DNA of 64,000 bases from Terrimonas rubra (GTDB lineage: Bacteria > Bacteroidota > Bacteroidia > Chitinophagales > Chitinophagaceae), in NCBI RefSeq assembly GCF_042686025.1, contig NZ_JBHUOZ010000001.1, forward strand, positions 1,116,001 through 1,180,000, in the 5' to 3' direction. The translations under genes and the position numbers were made by a program. Of the stretch, positions 35,641 to 44,593 are shown one piece after another. The number at the start of each line of letters is the position of its first letter. Position 1 is the stretch's first letter. Under the pieces are notes generated by a model, which worked only from the letters and a program-made list of their open reading frames with translations, ran no database searches and was not told the DNA's origin.

Positions 35641-36977
35641 GTCAGCGTAACCCCGGCATATCAAAAGGCATAGATTGGTCAGTAGTGGGTATTTATATAC
35701 TGATAGTAACCATTGGGTTAATGGCCATATTCGGGGCTACCTATAAAGAGGGGGACCCGGTTATACAGAGCTTTTTAAACTTTAATACCGATTACAGCAA
35801 ACAGTTCATCTTTTTTGGTGTATCGCTGTTACTGGGCTTGTTTGTACTGTTAACCGACAGTAAGTTTTTCCCGGCCACGGCCAATATATTTTATGCGGTA
35901 GGTATTTTTATGATGTTGCTGGTATTTCCTTTCCACTCCAATATTAAGGGTACCGAATCAATTATTAAACTGGGGCCTTTAAACTTTCAGCCTGCGGAGT
36001 TTTGTAAAATAACCGTGGCGCTGGCACTGGCAAAATATTTATCAAGGCCGGAAACGGATTTTACACAAACCCGCTCGCAGTTAATAGCTGCCGGTATTAC
36101 CTTGTTCCCGGCAATTTTGTCCATCTTACAAAAAGAAACAGGCCTGGCCCTGGTGTTCTTTGCTTTTTTCCTGGTGATGTTCAGGGAGGGGTTGCCTGCC
36201 AGTATACTGGTAATTGGTTTTAGTCTGGCAGCACTGGTGGTAATGACCCTGTTGCTGGATAAGGATATACTGGCCTTAATATTAATAGGCATTGCGCTTA
36301 TGGTTATTTTTCTCCTGCGCAGGCAAGTAAAACGGGATCGCGGCTTATTGGTTAAAATTGTTCTTATTACATTGGTCTGCGTGGGCATACAGTTTTTGGC
36401 CGTACCATTTTTATTTCAAAAAGTATTAGGTAAACACCAGGTAGAACGTATTTACAGTACCATTGGTAAAGAAATACCCGAAGAATATATACAGGGTGAA
36501 GTGGTGATTAATGAAAAAAGCGGGAAACAGGAGAATACTGCGGATTATAATGTAAAACAATCAAAAATTGCCATAGGCAGTGGTGGTTTTACCGGTAAGG
36601 GTTTATTAAAAGGTACCCAGACGCGGTACGGTTTTGTGCCGGAGCAAAGAACCGATTTTATTTTTGATACCATTGGTGAAGGCTTTGGCTTTGTGGGCAG
36701 CTTTGTCCTGCTGGGCTTATACCTGCTTTTATTATTCCGCATTGTTACCATTGCCGAAAGGCAAAGAAGTGTATTCAGCCGGTGTTATGCCTATGGTGTG
36801 GCCTCGGTTATATTTTTTCACGTGGCTATTAATATTTCCATGACCATTGGGCTGGCCCCTGTAATTGGTATTCCGTTACCACTGATCAGTTATGGCGGCG
36901 CCTCCCTGCTGACTTTCTCTTTGCTGATAGCAATTTTACTGAGGTTAGATGCTGACAGACAAATGGTGCTGAGATAA
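35637..36977 (+). CDS. rodA: RodA, SEDS peptidoglycan glycosyltransferase
   Basis: 446-residue SEDS protein with about ten helices that polymerises lipid II together with PBP2. Typical parts: KLGPLNFQPAEFCKI (helix 4 region), the large periplasmic loop with KQSKIAIGSGGFTGKGLLKGTQTRYGFVPEQRTDFIF, given here as IAIGSGGFTGKG and FVPEQRTDFIF, and the terminal GIPLPLISYGGASL motif. Coupled to mrdA by a 4-bp ATGA overlap. Ends 66 bp before a convergent lipoprotein gene. Confidence 0.96.
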   Translation: MSQRNPGISKGIDWSVVGIYILIVTIGLMAIFGATYKEGDPVIQSFLNFNTDYSKQFIFFGVSLLLGLFVLLTDSKFFPATANIFYAVGIFMMLLVFPFHSNIKGTESIIKLGPLNFQPAEFCKITVALALAKYLSRPETDFTQTRSQLIAAGITLFPAILSILQKETGLALVFFAFFLVMFREGLPASILVIGFSLAALVVMTLLLDKDILALILIGIALMVIFLLRRQVKRDRGLLVKIVLITLVCVGIQFLAVPFLFQKVLGKHQVERIYSTIGKEIPEEYIQGEVVINEKSGKQENTADYNVKQSKIAIGSGGFTGKGLLKGTQTRYGFVPEQRTDFIFDTIGEGFGFVGSFVLLGLYLLLLFRIVTIAERQRSVFSRCYAYGVASVIFFHVAINISMTIGLAPVIGIPLPLISYGGASLLTFSLLIAILLRLDADRQMVLR

Positions 36978-37015
36978 CCCCAACACCATCCGTTTTTGTT
37001 TAACTAGTCAGCTAA

Positions 37016-37033
37016 CAAGATTTTTAAATCTTG
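37016..37033. terminator. AT-rich hairpin between rodA and the DUF4397 gene
   Basis: CAAGATTT (37016-37023) pairs with AAATCTTG (37026-37033), 2-base loop. Short and without a long U tract; may end either convergent gene. Confidence 0.4.
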
Positions 37034-37043
37034 CGATGCTATA

Positions 37044-37739
37044 TTATTGTAAAGTCCCGTTCTCAATATACCTTGTTTGTACACTGTCCATATTGTTAGA
37101 GGCAGGATTACCAGCCAGCAAAATGGTATAGATTTTCTTTTCTGTTACCGGGAAGGTCCTGTTGGTGCTGATATTACCTCCGTTGGAAGTGGTAATCGTT
37201 ACATTACCCACATTTACCGGCATGAACCGGCTGATATGACCATAGGATAACACACCACTGTTCACCGGCGCGTCATTGGCCGTAACGGTTACAGTTGGCG
37301 CTGTTGAATCGGGTATGGCATTAATGTAACGGATATAGGCTTTACCTGCCACTGCATCCAGGCTATCGAGGCTGTCGGCTACCACCAGTGTGCGGTAATT
37401 ATTGCTGGTGCCTATTAAGAAAGCAGAATAATAATTCCCTTCTTCGTAGGTAGTATTGGCAGAAGCAATACTGCTGTTTGTCATGGCATCAAAAGCCGTT
37501 AATGTACGGGTGCCGACAAATATTCCGTTATAAACACCTGTATAATTCAGGAAATTAAGTGGCTGGGGTGTAAACACATTCCCACCTATATCAAAACCCA
37601 CCTGGTTTTTATCAGATGCTAAGTTAAAAGCCATTAAACCTGCAACAGGTGTAGAAGGACTGTCATTCTTATTCTTCATACAGGATTGCATGGCGACGAG
37701 TACGATTGCTAAACCCAGCAACCAGTTTATTTTTTTCAT
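37044..37739 (-). CDS. DUF4397-like lipoprotein
   Basis: 231 residues. Lipoprotein signal with lipobox MQSC near residue 20 (MKKINWLLGLAIVL...). The mature part has two Ig-like beta repeats; AYIRYINAIPDSTAPTVTV resembles the core of DUF4397, found in secreted Bacteroidota proteins. The frame runs 117 bp further upstream, but ATG 37739 gives the lipoprotein signal and is preferred. Function unknown; probably periplasmic or surface. Confidence 0.78.
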   Translation of the reverse strand: MKKINWLLGLAIVLVAMQSCMKNKNDSPSTPVAGLMAFNLASDKNQVGFDIGGNVFTPQPLNFLNYTGVYNGIFVGTRTLTAFDAMTNSSIASANTTYEEGNYYSAFLIGTSNNYRTLVVADSLDSLDAVAGKAYIRYINAIPDSTAPTVTVTANDAPVNSGVLSYGHISRFMPVNVGNVTITTSNGGNISTNRTFPVTEKKIYTILLAGNPASNNMDSVQTRYIENGTLQ

Positions 37740-37979
37740 ATTGTATTGTTTTAAGCAGGGAATTGCTGGAAAAATGGTGCCAGAACGGGATAAATGTGTA
37801 TAAGTGCACGTTAGAGAAATCTTAAAAACAAGACTGTTAAATTTTCGCTGAAACACAATAAAATCAGGGGTTTGCGCAGGCCGGTATACGGGAAAAAGTA
37901 AACAATCAGGAGTACTATTTGTTTATGGAACAGACCTAATGAAAAGTTAACTTTACTGGCCGTATTTAAAATTGTTATT

Positions 37980-39464
37980 ATGCAGTATACAACTATGCCC
38001 GAAATAGATAAGCTGTTGCAAAAAGCACAGGAAGTATTGATGTTTTTAAAAAAAACAACCGTAACAGAACGGGCAAGACTTATGCATCATATTGCCGATG
38101 CCATTGAAGCATTGGGTGAAGAACTATTGCTAACAGCACAGCAGGAAACCAACCTGCCGGTAGCAAGGCTGGCAACAGAAAAAGCAAGAACCGTTTTTCA
38201 ATGGCGCAGTTATGCCGATGCAGTGGCTACCGGTAATGTATTGGCGGTGCGCATAGATACCGCTTTGCCCAACCGGATGCCTGCGCCTAAACCTGATTTG
38301 CGCAAGACTTATTTACCGGTGGGTATTGTTACTGTTTTTTGTGCCAGCAACTTCCCATTCGCCTATTCAACCGGTGGAGGAGATACGGCATCTGCGATAG
38401 CAGCGGGTTGCCCGGTAGTAGTGAATGCCCATAGTGCACATGTGCAAACCTCTGTTATCATGGCGGGGGCTATTGCAGCAGGTATAGAGAAAGCAGGTTT
38501 TCCGGCTTCAGTTTTTTCTCACGTTATCAGCGAGGGCTTTGAAAACGGTCAATACCTGGTACAGCATCCCCTGGTAAAAGCGGTAGGTTTTACGGGTTCC
38601 TATATGGGAGGTAAAACCCTTTACGACCTGGCTCAAAAAAGAGCAGAGCCAATTCCGGTTTTTGCAGAAATGGGAAGTGTGAACCCTGTATTTGTATTAC
38701 CAAAAAAACTAAAAGCAGATCCTAAAAAGCTGGCGGAACAATATGCGGCATCCTTAACACTGGGGGTGGGGCAGTTTTGTACTAACCCGGGAATAATAAT
38801 AGTACCCGATATACCGGAGTTTGATTTGTTCCTGGATACACTGGCTACAACTGTTACTGAAACAAGCCCTGCGATGATGTTACATAAAGGCATAGCCGGG
38901 AGTTACCATAAAAATAAACAAGCCACTATTACCCAACCCGGCGTAAGTGTATTGGCCGAAGCCGCTAATACCAATGAACTGGCTGGCAATGCAACGGTGG
39001 CCATTACGGGTAAAGATAATTTTGTGCATAACAAAACGGTGGCCCACGAAGTGTTTGGTCCGTTCGGCCTGGTAGTTAAATATCATTCAACGGAGGACGC
39101 TATAGCCATTGCCCAATCATTAGAGGGACAGTTAACCGCCACCGTATGGGCGGAAACTGAGGAAGCCGGTGATAACCGCGAGTTGATTAACCTGATCAGT
39201 GAAAAATGTGGCCGCATTATTTTTAATGGCTTTCCTACGGGAGTGGAAGTATGTTATGCCATGCAGCATGGCGGCCCTTTTCCGGCCGCTACCGACAGCC
39301 GTTTTACATCAGTTGGGCCCGATGCCATACAGCGTTTTGCCAGGCCGGTAAGTTTCCAGAACTGGCCGGATAGTTTATTGCCCGCAGAACTGAAAAACGA
39401 AAACAGCCTGCAGATATGGCGGACGGTAAATAATGAATTGACCAAAGAGCATATAGTGTTATAA
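37980..39464 (+). CDS. Aldehyde dehydrogenase, probable 2,5-dioxovalerate (alpha-ketoglutaric semialdehyde) dehydrogenase
   Basis: 494-residue NAD(P)-dependent ALDH-superfamily enzyme. Visible marks: FCASNFPFAYSTGGGDTASAIAAGCPVV (nucleotide fold, residues about 120-147; key part NFPFAYSTGGGD), the catalytic Glu in FAEMGSVNP and catalytic Cys in GVGQFCTNPG. The pattern SNFPFAYSTGGGD and MGSVNP is that of ketoglutaric semialdehyde dehydrogenases, which end oxidative pentose, hydroxyproline or uronate routes. No pathway partner is nearby, so substrate rests on family resemblance. Confidence 0.82.
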   Translation: MQYTTMPEIDKLLQKAQEVLMFLKKTTVTERARLMHHIADAIEALGEELLLTAQQETNLPVARLATEKARTVFQWRSYADAVATGNVLAVRIDTALPNRMPAPKPDLRKTYLPVGIVTVFCASNFPFAYSTGGGDTASAIAAGCPVVVNAHSAHVQTSVIMAGAIAAGIEKAGFPASVFSHVISEGFENGQYLVQHPLVKAVGFTGSYMGGKTLYDLAQKRAEPIPVFAEMGSVNPVFVLPKKLKADPKKLAEQYAASLTLGVGQFCTNPGIIIVPDIPEFDLFLDTLATTVTETSPAMMLHKGIAGSYHKNKQATITQPGVSVLAEAANTNELAGNATVAITGKDNFVHNKTVAHEVFGPFGLVVKYHSTEDAIAIAQSLEGQLTATVWAETEEAGDNRELINLISEKCGRIIFNGFPTGVEVCYAMQHGGPFPAATDSRFTSVGPDAIQRFARPVSFQNWPDSLLPAELKNENSLQIWRTVNNELTKEHIVL

Positions 39465-39549
39465 ACCCTGTATTTCAATGCAATTCCATCAGTTACCCAT
39501 AAAATAAGGCAGCTGGCCAATTTTATCAGGCACTGCACCGGTTTAATTA

Positions 39550-39557
39550 TATTTTTG
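39550..39557 (+). promoter_or_regulatory. Possible -7 box of the exported deformylase gene
   Basis: TATTTTTG fits TAnnTTTG but sits only 10 bp before the ATG, which would leave almost no leader. No -33 TTG at the right distance. Weak. Confidence 0.25.
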
Positions 39558-39567
39558 TGTACTTTTT

Positions 39568-40236
39568 ATGACAATGAAAAAAACGGTACGGCATCCCGGT
39601 TTACTATTGGTATTGTTAACAGTTTGTACAAACCTGTTACAGGCGCAGCTGTTTACGGATAAGGAAACAAAAATCATCTACGGCGGTGATACCAGTAACA
39701 TGTTAAGGGTTATACAGATCACCCAACCGGAGGAACATAAGATATTGTTGACGCCCTCTGCAAACATTCAACATAACGCACCGGGTTTGGATCTTTTGGC
39801 AAAACGTATGTTATTATCCATGCGAGACAGTACCCGCCCGGGTGTTGGTATTGCGGCGCCCCAGTTAGGCATTAATAAAAAAATCATTTGGGTACAACGG
39901 TTCGACAAAGCCGGTACTCCTTTTGAACTATACCTGAATCCACAGATAACCTGGCAATCTGTTCTCTACCGTAAAGGGAAAGAAGGTTGTTTGTCTATAC
40001 CTGATATCAGCGGTAATGTGTTAAGACATTATACCATCGGGTTAAGTTATCAGCAAAAGGATGGTACTTATAAAAATGAAATAATAGAGGGATTTACAGC
40101 GGTGATCTTTCAACACGAGATCGATCATTTAAACGGTATTTTATTTACACAACGTTTGCAGGAACAGGATACAAAACAATACTACCCGCTGGCAACAGGG
40201 GTGGAGCTGTACCTGGAACAGCCATCTAAACGATAA
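39568..40236 (+). CDS. Exported peptide deformylase-family protein
   Basis: 222 residues. All three deformylase motifs are intact: GVGIAAPQ (92-99), EGCLS (139-143) and HEIDH (183-187), giving the Cys and two His metal ligands and the catalytic Glu. Unusually, the enzyme core is preceded by a hydrophobic signal peptide (about residues 9-27, ending LQAQ), which predicts export to the periplasm. Cytosolic Def removes N-formyl groups from nascent proteins; no such substrate is expected outside, so the role is unclear. 22 bp before the ketosynthase-like gene, so possibly co-transcribed. Start at 39568 or ATG 39574. Confidence 0.85.
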   Translation: MTMKKTVRHPGLLLVLLTVCTNLLQAQLFTDKETKIIYGGDTSNMLRVIQITQPEEHKILLTPSANIQHNAPGLDLLAKRMLLSMRDSTRPGVGIAAPQLGINKKIIWVQRFDKAGTPFELYLNPQITWQSVLYRKGKEGCLSIPDISGNVLRHYTIGLSYQQKDGTYKNEIIEGFTAVIFQHEIDHLNGILFTQRLQEQDTKQYYPLATGVELYLEQPSKR

Positions 40237-40258
40237 CAATTTTAAAGAGGTCAAATAC

Positions 40259-41299
40259 ATGTACATACAATCTACGGCCGCTGTTACGCCGCAGGCATCT
40301 TTCGAAAAAATACTGGTTAACCCGGATACTTATTCAGGTGATAAGTTGGCCTGTGTTGAACCTGATTATACTACTTATATTGACAGCAAACAGATCCGGC
40401 GCATGAGTCGTGTAATAAAGATGGGTGTGGCCGCCGCTATGGATTGCCTGAAAGCCGCCGGGGTACAGCAGCCCGATGCTTTTGTAACCGGTACGGCCTA
40501 TGGTTGCCTGGCCGACACGGAAGCTTTTCTGTCACGCATGGTCAGCTTTAACGAGGAACTGTTATCACCCACTTCTTTTATACAATCCACACACAATACG
40601 GTAGGAGCGCAAATTGCTTTAATGTTACAGTGTCATAACTATAACAATACTTTTGTACACCGCGGTTTCTCCTTTGAAAATGCTTTGCTGGATGCCTCTT
40701 TACTGCTGGCAGAAGAGGAGGCCGGCAATGTACTGGTAGGAGCGGTAGATGAAATTGTGGAAGCCAGCCACAATATCCTGCAACGGTTTGGCCTGTACAA
40801 AAACAGGGAACAAAGCGTGGACCTGTTAACACAACCCGCACAGGGTACCATGAACGGGGAGGGTGCCGTGTTCTTTTTGATCAATGGTAAAAAAGAAGAC
40901 AACAGCATGGCTAAACTCAATGATGTGCATACTTTTTATAAACCCATGTCCGACCAGGAAATTGAAGCAGAAATTGAAAAGTTTTTGGCTAAACAAAGTA
41001 TAACCCTGGATGATGTGGATATTATCCTGACCGGCCTGAATGGTGATGCTGCAAATGATGAAGTTTATACCACACTGCAGGCAGGTGTACTACAGAACAG
41101 GCCTTTAAGCGGTTTTAAACACCTGTGTGGCGAATACCCCACGGCAACCGCATTTGCGGTTTGGTTAGCGGCTAATATTTTACATACCGGTAAAGTTCCG
41201 GCAACAGTTGGGGTAACGGCAGCAGCACCCAAACGTATTTTAATTTACAATCACCAGCAACATATTCACCACGCACTATTTTTGCTTACCGCATGTTAA
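40259..41299 (+). CDS. Ketosynthase-like protein lacking the catalytic residues (chain-length-factor-like)
   Basis: 346-residue thiolase-fold protein resembling beta-ketoacyl-ACP synthase II. The region where the nucleophilic Cys belongs (TACTSG in FabF) reads HRGFSFENAL with no Cys. The two His positions read LTGLNGDAAND and KHLCGEYPT, the second with Glu instead of His. So the C-H-H triad is absent, as in chain-length factors of type II polyketide and aryl-polyene systems. It would act as partner of an active ketosynthase encoded elsewhere. An AAAGAGG ribosome site precedes the ATG. Overlaps the next gene by 7 bp. Confidence 0.78.
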   Translation: MYIQSTAAVTPQASFEKILVNPDTYSGDKLACVEPDYTTYIDSKQIRRMSRVIKMGVAAAMDCLKAAGVQQPDAFVTGTAYGCLADTEAFLSRMVSFNEELLSPTSFIQSTHNTVGAQIALMLQCHNYNNTFVHRGFSFENALLDASLLLAEEEAGNVLVGAVDEIVEASHNILQRFGLYKNREQSVDLLTQPAQGTMNGEGAVFFLINGKKEDNSMAKLNDVHTFYKPMSDQEIEAEIEKFLAKQSITLDDVDIILTGLNGDAANDEVYTTLQAGVLQNRPLSGFKHLCGEYPTATAFAVWLAANILHTGKVPATVGVTAAAPKRILIYNHQQHIHHALFLLTAC

Positions 41300-42072
41300 A
41301 GTTCCGGCTTACCATTATCATACTATCAGTATGTTTACTCGCCGCTGTTATGTATGGCGTGCTGAACAACTGGCTGTATTTCTGGCCTTTACTGGCGGCA
41401 ATCCTGGTCATTGGAAGCACGGTATTGTTTTATGGCAGTTACTATATTAATTCCGGCTTTTATGTAAAAGTGGTAAGCAGTGCCGAAACTGATAAAAAAC
41501 AGATAGCCATTAGTTTTGACGATGGCCCTTCACCTGATTTCACCCCCCGAGTACTGGCCATACTGCAGGAAAAAAATGTGCCCGCCGCCTTCTTTTGTAT
41601 CGGCCGGCAGGTTGAACTGTATCCCCGGATCTTGCAACAGGTGCATGAGCAGGGACATATCATTGGTAACCATAGTTATAGTCATGGTAAACTGTTCGAT
41701 CTGCTCGGTACAGAAAAAATGTACCACGACCTGCAACAGATGAATGCCGTAACGCGTCAGGCAATAGGTGTTACACCCTTACTGTTCAGGCCGCCCTATG
41801 GCGTTACCAATCCAAACCTGGCAAAAGCCATTAAAAGATCGGGGTTTGTTACCGTGGGGTGGAATATCCGTTCGCTGGATACCATTACCGGCGATGCCGA
41901 TAAATTATTACAACGGGTACTAAAACAGGTAAAACCCGGTGCTGTGGTATTGTTTCACGATACCTGTGCCGTTACCGTGACTATGTTACCCGTATTTATT
42001 GATACGTTAAAAGCGCAGGGGTATGCTATTGTACCATTGCACAAAATGCTAAATTTGCAACCTTATGCATAG
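41293..42072 (+). CDS. NodB-type polysaccharide deacetylase
   Basis: 259 residues with one or two N-terminal membrane helices (about 1-45) and a NodB domain. Motifs: SFDDGPSP (Asp-Asp, metal), GNHSYSHG (His metal ligands) and RPPYG, with the late GAVVLFHDTC. It deacetylates an N- or O-acetyl glycan at the membrane. Such deacetylases are known in flexirubin-type clusters, which fits the neighbours. Overlaps genes on both sides (7 and 8 bp). Confidence 0.88.
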   Translation: MLKFRLTIIILSVCLLAAVMYGVLNNWLYFWPLLAAILVIGSTVLFYGSYYINSGFYVKVVSSAETDKKQIAISFDDGPSPDFTPRVLAILQEKNVPAAFFCIGRQVELYPRILQQVHEQGHIIGNHSYSHGKLFDLLGTEKMYHDLQQMNAVTRQAIGVTPLLFRPPYGVTNPNLAKAIKRSGFVTVGWNIRSLDTITGDADKLLQRVLKQVKPGAVVLFHDTCAVTVTMLPVFIDTLKAQGYAIVPLHKMLNLQPYA

Positions 42073-42700
42073 GTTTATCCTTACCATCTTCAGTTATTTT
42101 TTGTTTATAGCAGCGCAGGCGCAATACCCGGGTTATAAAGCTGTGGCCAATACCGATGCCTTCAAAAAAAGCTTTGCCCAGTCCGCACAAAAGACCAATA
42201 CGCTAAAAAGCGATTTTGTGCAGGAGAAAACCCTGAGCATGCTGTCAGAAAAAATTGTATCAAAAGGCAAATTCTACTTCAAAAAAGAAAATGCCATACG
42301 TATGGAGTATACATCACCTTTCCAGTACCTGATGGTGATTAACGGTAATAATGTATATATAAAAGATAACCAGAAGGAAAACAAAATGTCGGCCAGCTCC
42401 AATAAGCTCTTTCAATCCATTAACCGCATTATGATGGATTGTGTGAAAGGAACGGTGTTCGATAACAAAGATTTTTCCGTAAAACTATATGAGTCTAATG
42501 ATGCTTACCTGGCCGAGTTAACGCCGCTGGGTAAGGACCTGAAAAAAATGTTCAGTAAAATAAACATGATCTCGGGTAAAAAAGATAACCTGGTAAAAAA
42601 AGTAGAAATGCATGAGCCGTCGGGCGATAAAACAGTGTTATCTTATATAAACCCGGAACTGAACACAACCTTATCCGATGCGCTTTTTAATACCCATTAG
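42065..42700 (+). CDS. LolA-like outer-membrane lipoprotein carrier
   Basis: 211 residues with signal peptide (ending AAQAQ) and a LolA-fold core: KTNTLKSDFVQEKTLSMLSEKIVSKGKFYFKKENAIRMEY is the usual beta start (key parts SDFVQEK and GKFYFKK), followed by YLMVINGNNVYIKD. LolA-like proteins in aryl-polyene and flexirubin clusters are thought to carry lipid-like products across the periplasm. Overlaps the next gene by 23 bp. Confidence 0.85.
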   Translation: MHRFILTIFSYFLFIAAQAQYPGYKAVANTDAFKKSFAQSAQKTNTLKSDFVQEKTLSMLSEKIVSKGKFYFKKENAIRMEYTSPFQYLMVINGNNVYIKDNQKENKMSASSNKLFQSINRIMMDCVKGTVFDNKDFSVKLYESNDAYLAELTPLGKDLKKMFSKINMISGKKDNLVKKVEMHEPSGDKTVLSYINPELNTTLSDALFNTH

Positions 42701-43304
42701 TATACTTGTACTTTTATCGGCCTGCGGATCGGCGTATAAACACCTGCAAAAAAGCAATGGTTCTCCTGACTGTATACCATCCCTGGTGCCGGAATACAAT
42801 ACCACTTTATACCGTGCACAAATTGATGTTACCGGCCATTATTTGAGCGGCCTGCTCATTATTAAACAATTACCCGATAGCAGTGTGCGCCTGTTATTTA
42901 CCAACGAAGCCGGCTTTAAGTTTTTTGATTTTGGTTTTCCGCCCACAGGTAATATGATCGTTCATCATATTACGGATAAAATGAACCGTAAGGCAGTGAT
43001 CAAAACCCTGCGTAAAGATTTTCAACTGTTACTAATGAACAGGTTGGGGAATGCCCGCTACCTTTCTAAAACAGATGGTACTTACGCCTACCATATTTAC
43101 AAGCAGGGTAAAGACCATTACTATTATAAAACCCCTGCCGGCTGCGATAGCCTGCTGGCCATGGAAAGGGGAAGTAAAAGGAAAAAAGTAGTGGATATAC
43201 AATTTACGGGGATGAACAAAAGCCTGCCTGACTCCGTATTTATAAAACACAATAACTTTGCGTTTAACATAACGCTAAAGCAAATAAACAACTATGCTGA
43301 ATAA
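42678..43304 (+). CDS. Lipoprotein of the pigment-like operon
   Basis: 208 residues. Lipobox LSAC near residue 16 (MRFLIPISILVLLSACGS). The mature part is beta-rich with RAQIDVTGHYLSGLLIIKQ, reminiscent of the LolA/LolB-like fold, and it pairs in the operon with a LolA-like carrier. I infer an outer-membrane acceptor role, but family identity is not established. Overlaps both neighbours (23 and 11 bp). Confidence 0.7.
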   Translation: MRFLIPISILVLLSACGSAYKHLQKSNGSPDCIPSLVPEYNTTLYRAQIDVTGHYLSGLLIIKQLPDSSVRLLFTNEAGFKFFDFGFPPTGNMIVHHITDKMNRKAVIKTLRKDFQLLLMNRLGNARYLSKTDGTYAYHIYKQGKDHYYYKTPAGCDSLLAMERGSKRKKVVDIQFTGMNKSLPDSVFIKHNNFAFNITLKQINNYAE

Positions 43305-43662
43305 CAGTTTTTACCAGGTGATAAATAAGCAGGAAACGGATGGCAGTATTACCTTAACTGTTGAGTTCAATGCGGCACACAAAATATTTGAAGGTCATTT
43401 TCCGGGGCAACCTGTTGTACCCGGCGTATGTATGCTGCATATCATAAAAGAGCAACTGGCCGGCCATGTACAAAAACAGATCATATTACGCGAAGCTGCA
43501 CAGGTAAAATACCTCAATATAATAACACCCGCAACGGTACCTGTAGCTGAAATTGTTATTGCCTTTCAACCTGCCGGTGAACAGCTATTTTCAGTTACGG
43601 CAACTATTACAGCCAATACCACTACCTATTGTAAAGCAAAATTATTATTCGGAGTAGTTTAA
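43294..43662 (+). CDS. Hotdog-fold 3-hydroxyacyl-ACP dehydratase-like protein
   Basis: 122 residues, FabZ-like. The central helix region reads EGHFPGQPVVPGVCMLHII. The catalytic His of GHFPG is kept, but the Glu that follows PGV-x3 in FabZ is His here. It could dehydrate 3-hydroxyacyl-ACPs in a polyene pathway, as ApeI/ApeP-type enzymes do, or act as a thioesterase. Last of five overlapping genes. Its stop overlaps the convergent HNH gene stop by 4 bp. Confidence 0.78.
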   Translation: MLNNSFYQVINKQETDGSITLTVEFNAAHKIFEGHFPGQPVVPGVCMLHIIKEQLAGHVQKQIILREAAQVKYLNIITPATVPVAEIVIAFQPAGEQLFSVTATITANTTTYCKAKLLFGVV

Positions 43663-44240
43663 GCAATTTTTACCCGGCCCCAGTTCTCACCAATTTTTAT
43701 ACGGTATATCTGCATATCACTTACGCTGAATTTTGTGGCTATTTCTTTCAGCGTTTTGCCGGCCGCTAACATCTTTTTAATACGGATTACATCTTTCTCT
43801 TTCAGTTTTCTTTTGCCGCCGCCGCCGCCAATTTCCTTCGTGCGTTTAATGGCTGCAATTACCAGGGGATTCTTTTTATTATGCGCCGTTACTTCATCAC
43901 GGGTTGCCCATGCAAGATTGTTCACTTTATTATTCTCCTTATTATGGTCCAGGTGAATGATAAACTTTTGTTTCCCTCTTGGTTTTGGTAAAAAATACTC
44001 AGCTACTAAACGGTGTATTAAAATGGCTACATATTCATCATTCATTTTTTTTCGCCATATAGGGTAGCCGCCCTGCCTGCTGCAATTAAGCAAAAAGCCA
44101 TCCGGTATATTTTTATTGTATTTAACAAGCCTGCCATAATTTGATATGGCGTACTTGTACCATACTGCACCTTTGGCTTCGTGGCCTTTAACATCCTTCC
44201 ATACTTCGTTGCGAAAAAGTTTGATCACATCTTTTGCCAT
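43659..44240 (-). CDS. HNH endonuclease with NUMOD4-like and helix-turn-helix domains
   Basis: 193 residues from ATG 44240. A NUMOD4-like start (NEVWKDVKG, YAISNYGRLVKYN), then an HNH domain (HRLVAEYFLP, IHLDHNKENNKVNNLAWAT), then a C-terminal helix-turn-helix (GKTLKEIATKFSVSDMQIYRIKIGENW) like those of homing endonucleases. Such free-standing HNH genes are often mobile. The frame extends 48 bp upstream of 44240 without support. Convergent with the dehydratase, sharing its stop region. Confidence 0.86.
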   Translation of the reverse strand: MAKDVIKLFRNEVWKDVKGHEAKGAVWYKYAISNYGRLVKYNKNIPDGFLLNCSRQGGYPIWRKKMNDEYVAILIHRLVAEYFLPKPRGKQKFIIHLDHNKENNKVNNLAWATRDEVTAHNKKNPLVIAAIKRTKEIGGGGGKRKLKEKDVIRIKKMLAAGKTLKEIATKFSVSDMQIYRIKIGENWGRVKIA

Positions 44241-44593
44241 ACAACTAAAATTGTGTTTAACGATAGAGGTAATAAATAATAATGACAATTGCTTGTCAAT
44301 TATTTCATGAGCTAAACAACAATTGAGCCAATCCCCGGTTCAATGTTTTAAGTCATTATATTATAAATGTAATTAAAACTTATATTAAAATTCAATAATG
44401 ATACTTTAAATCGGTTGCACCGCTTGCTCCCCGGCAGTTGCTGCTAACCCTGCGAATCGTATTACTACGGGCGCTTTAAGTCTGCTAAAATCCGCAAATA
44501 TACAGCGTGTGGCTTCCTTGTCTGTAAAGCCCGTGCATGGTTTTGCAGCATTTGCAGGGGCTTTGGGCAACAGTAACCATGCTCAGCATTAGC

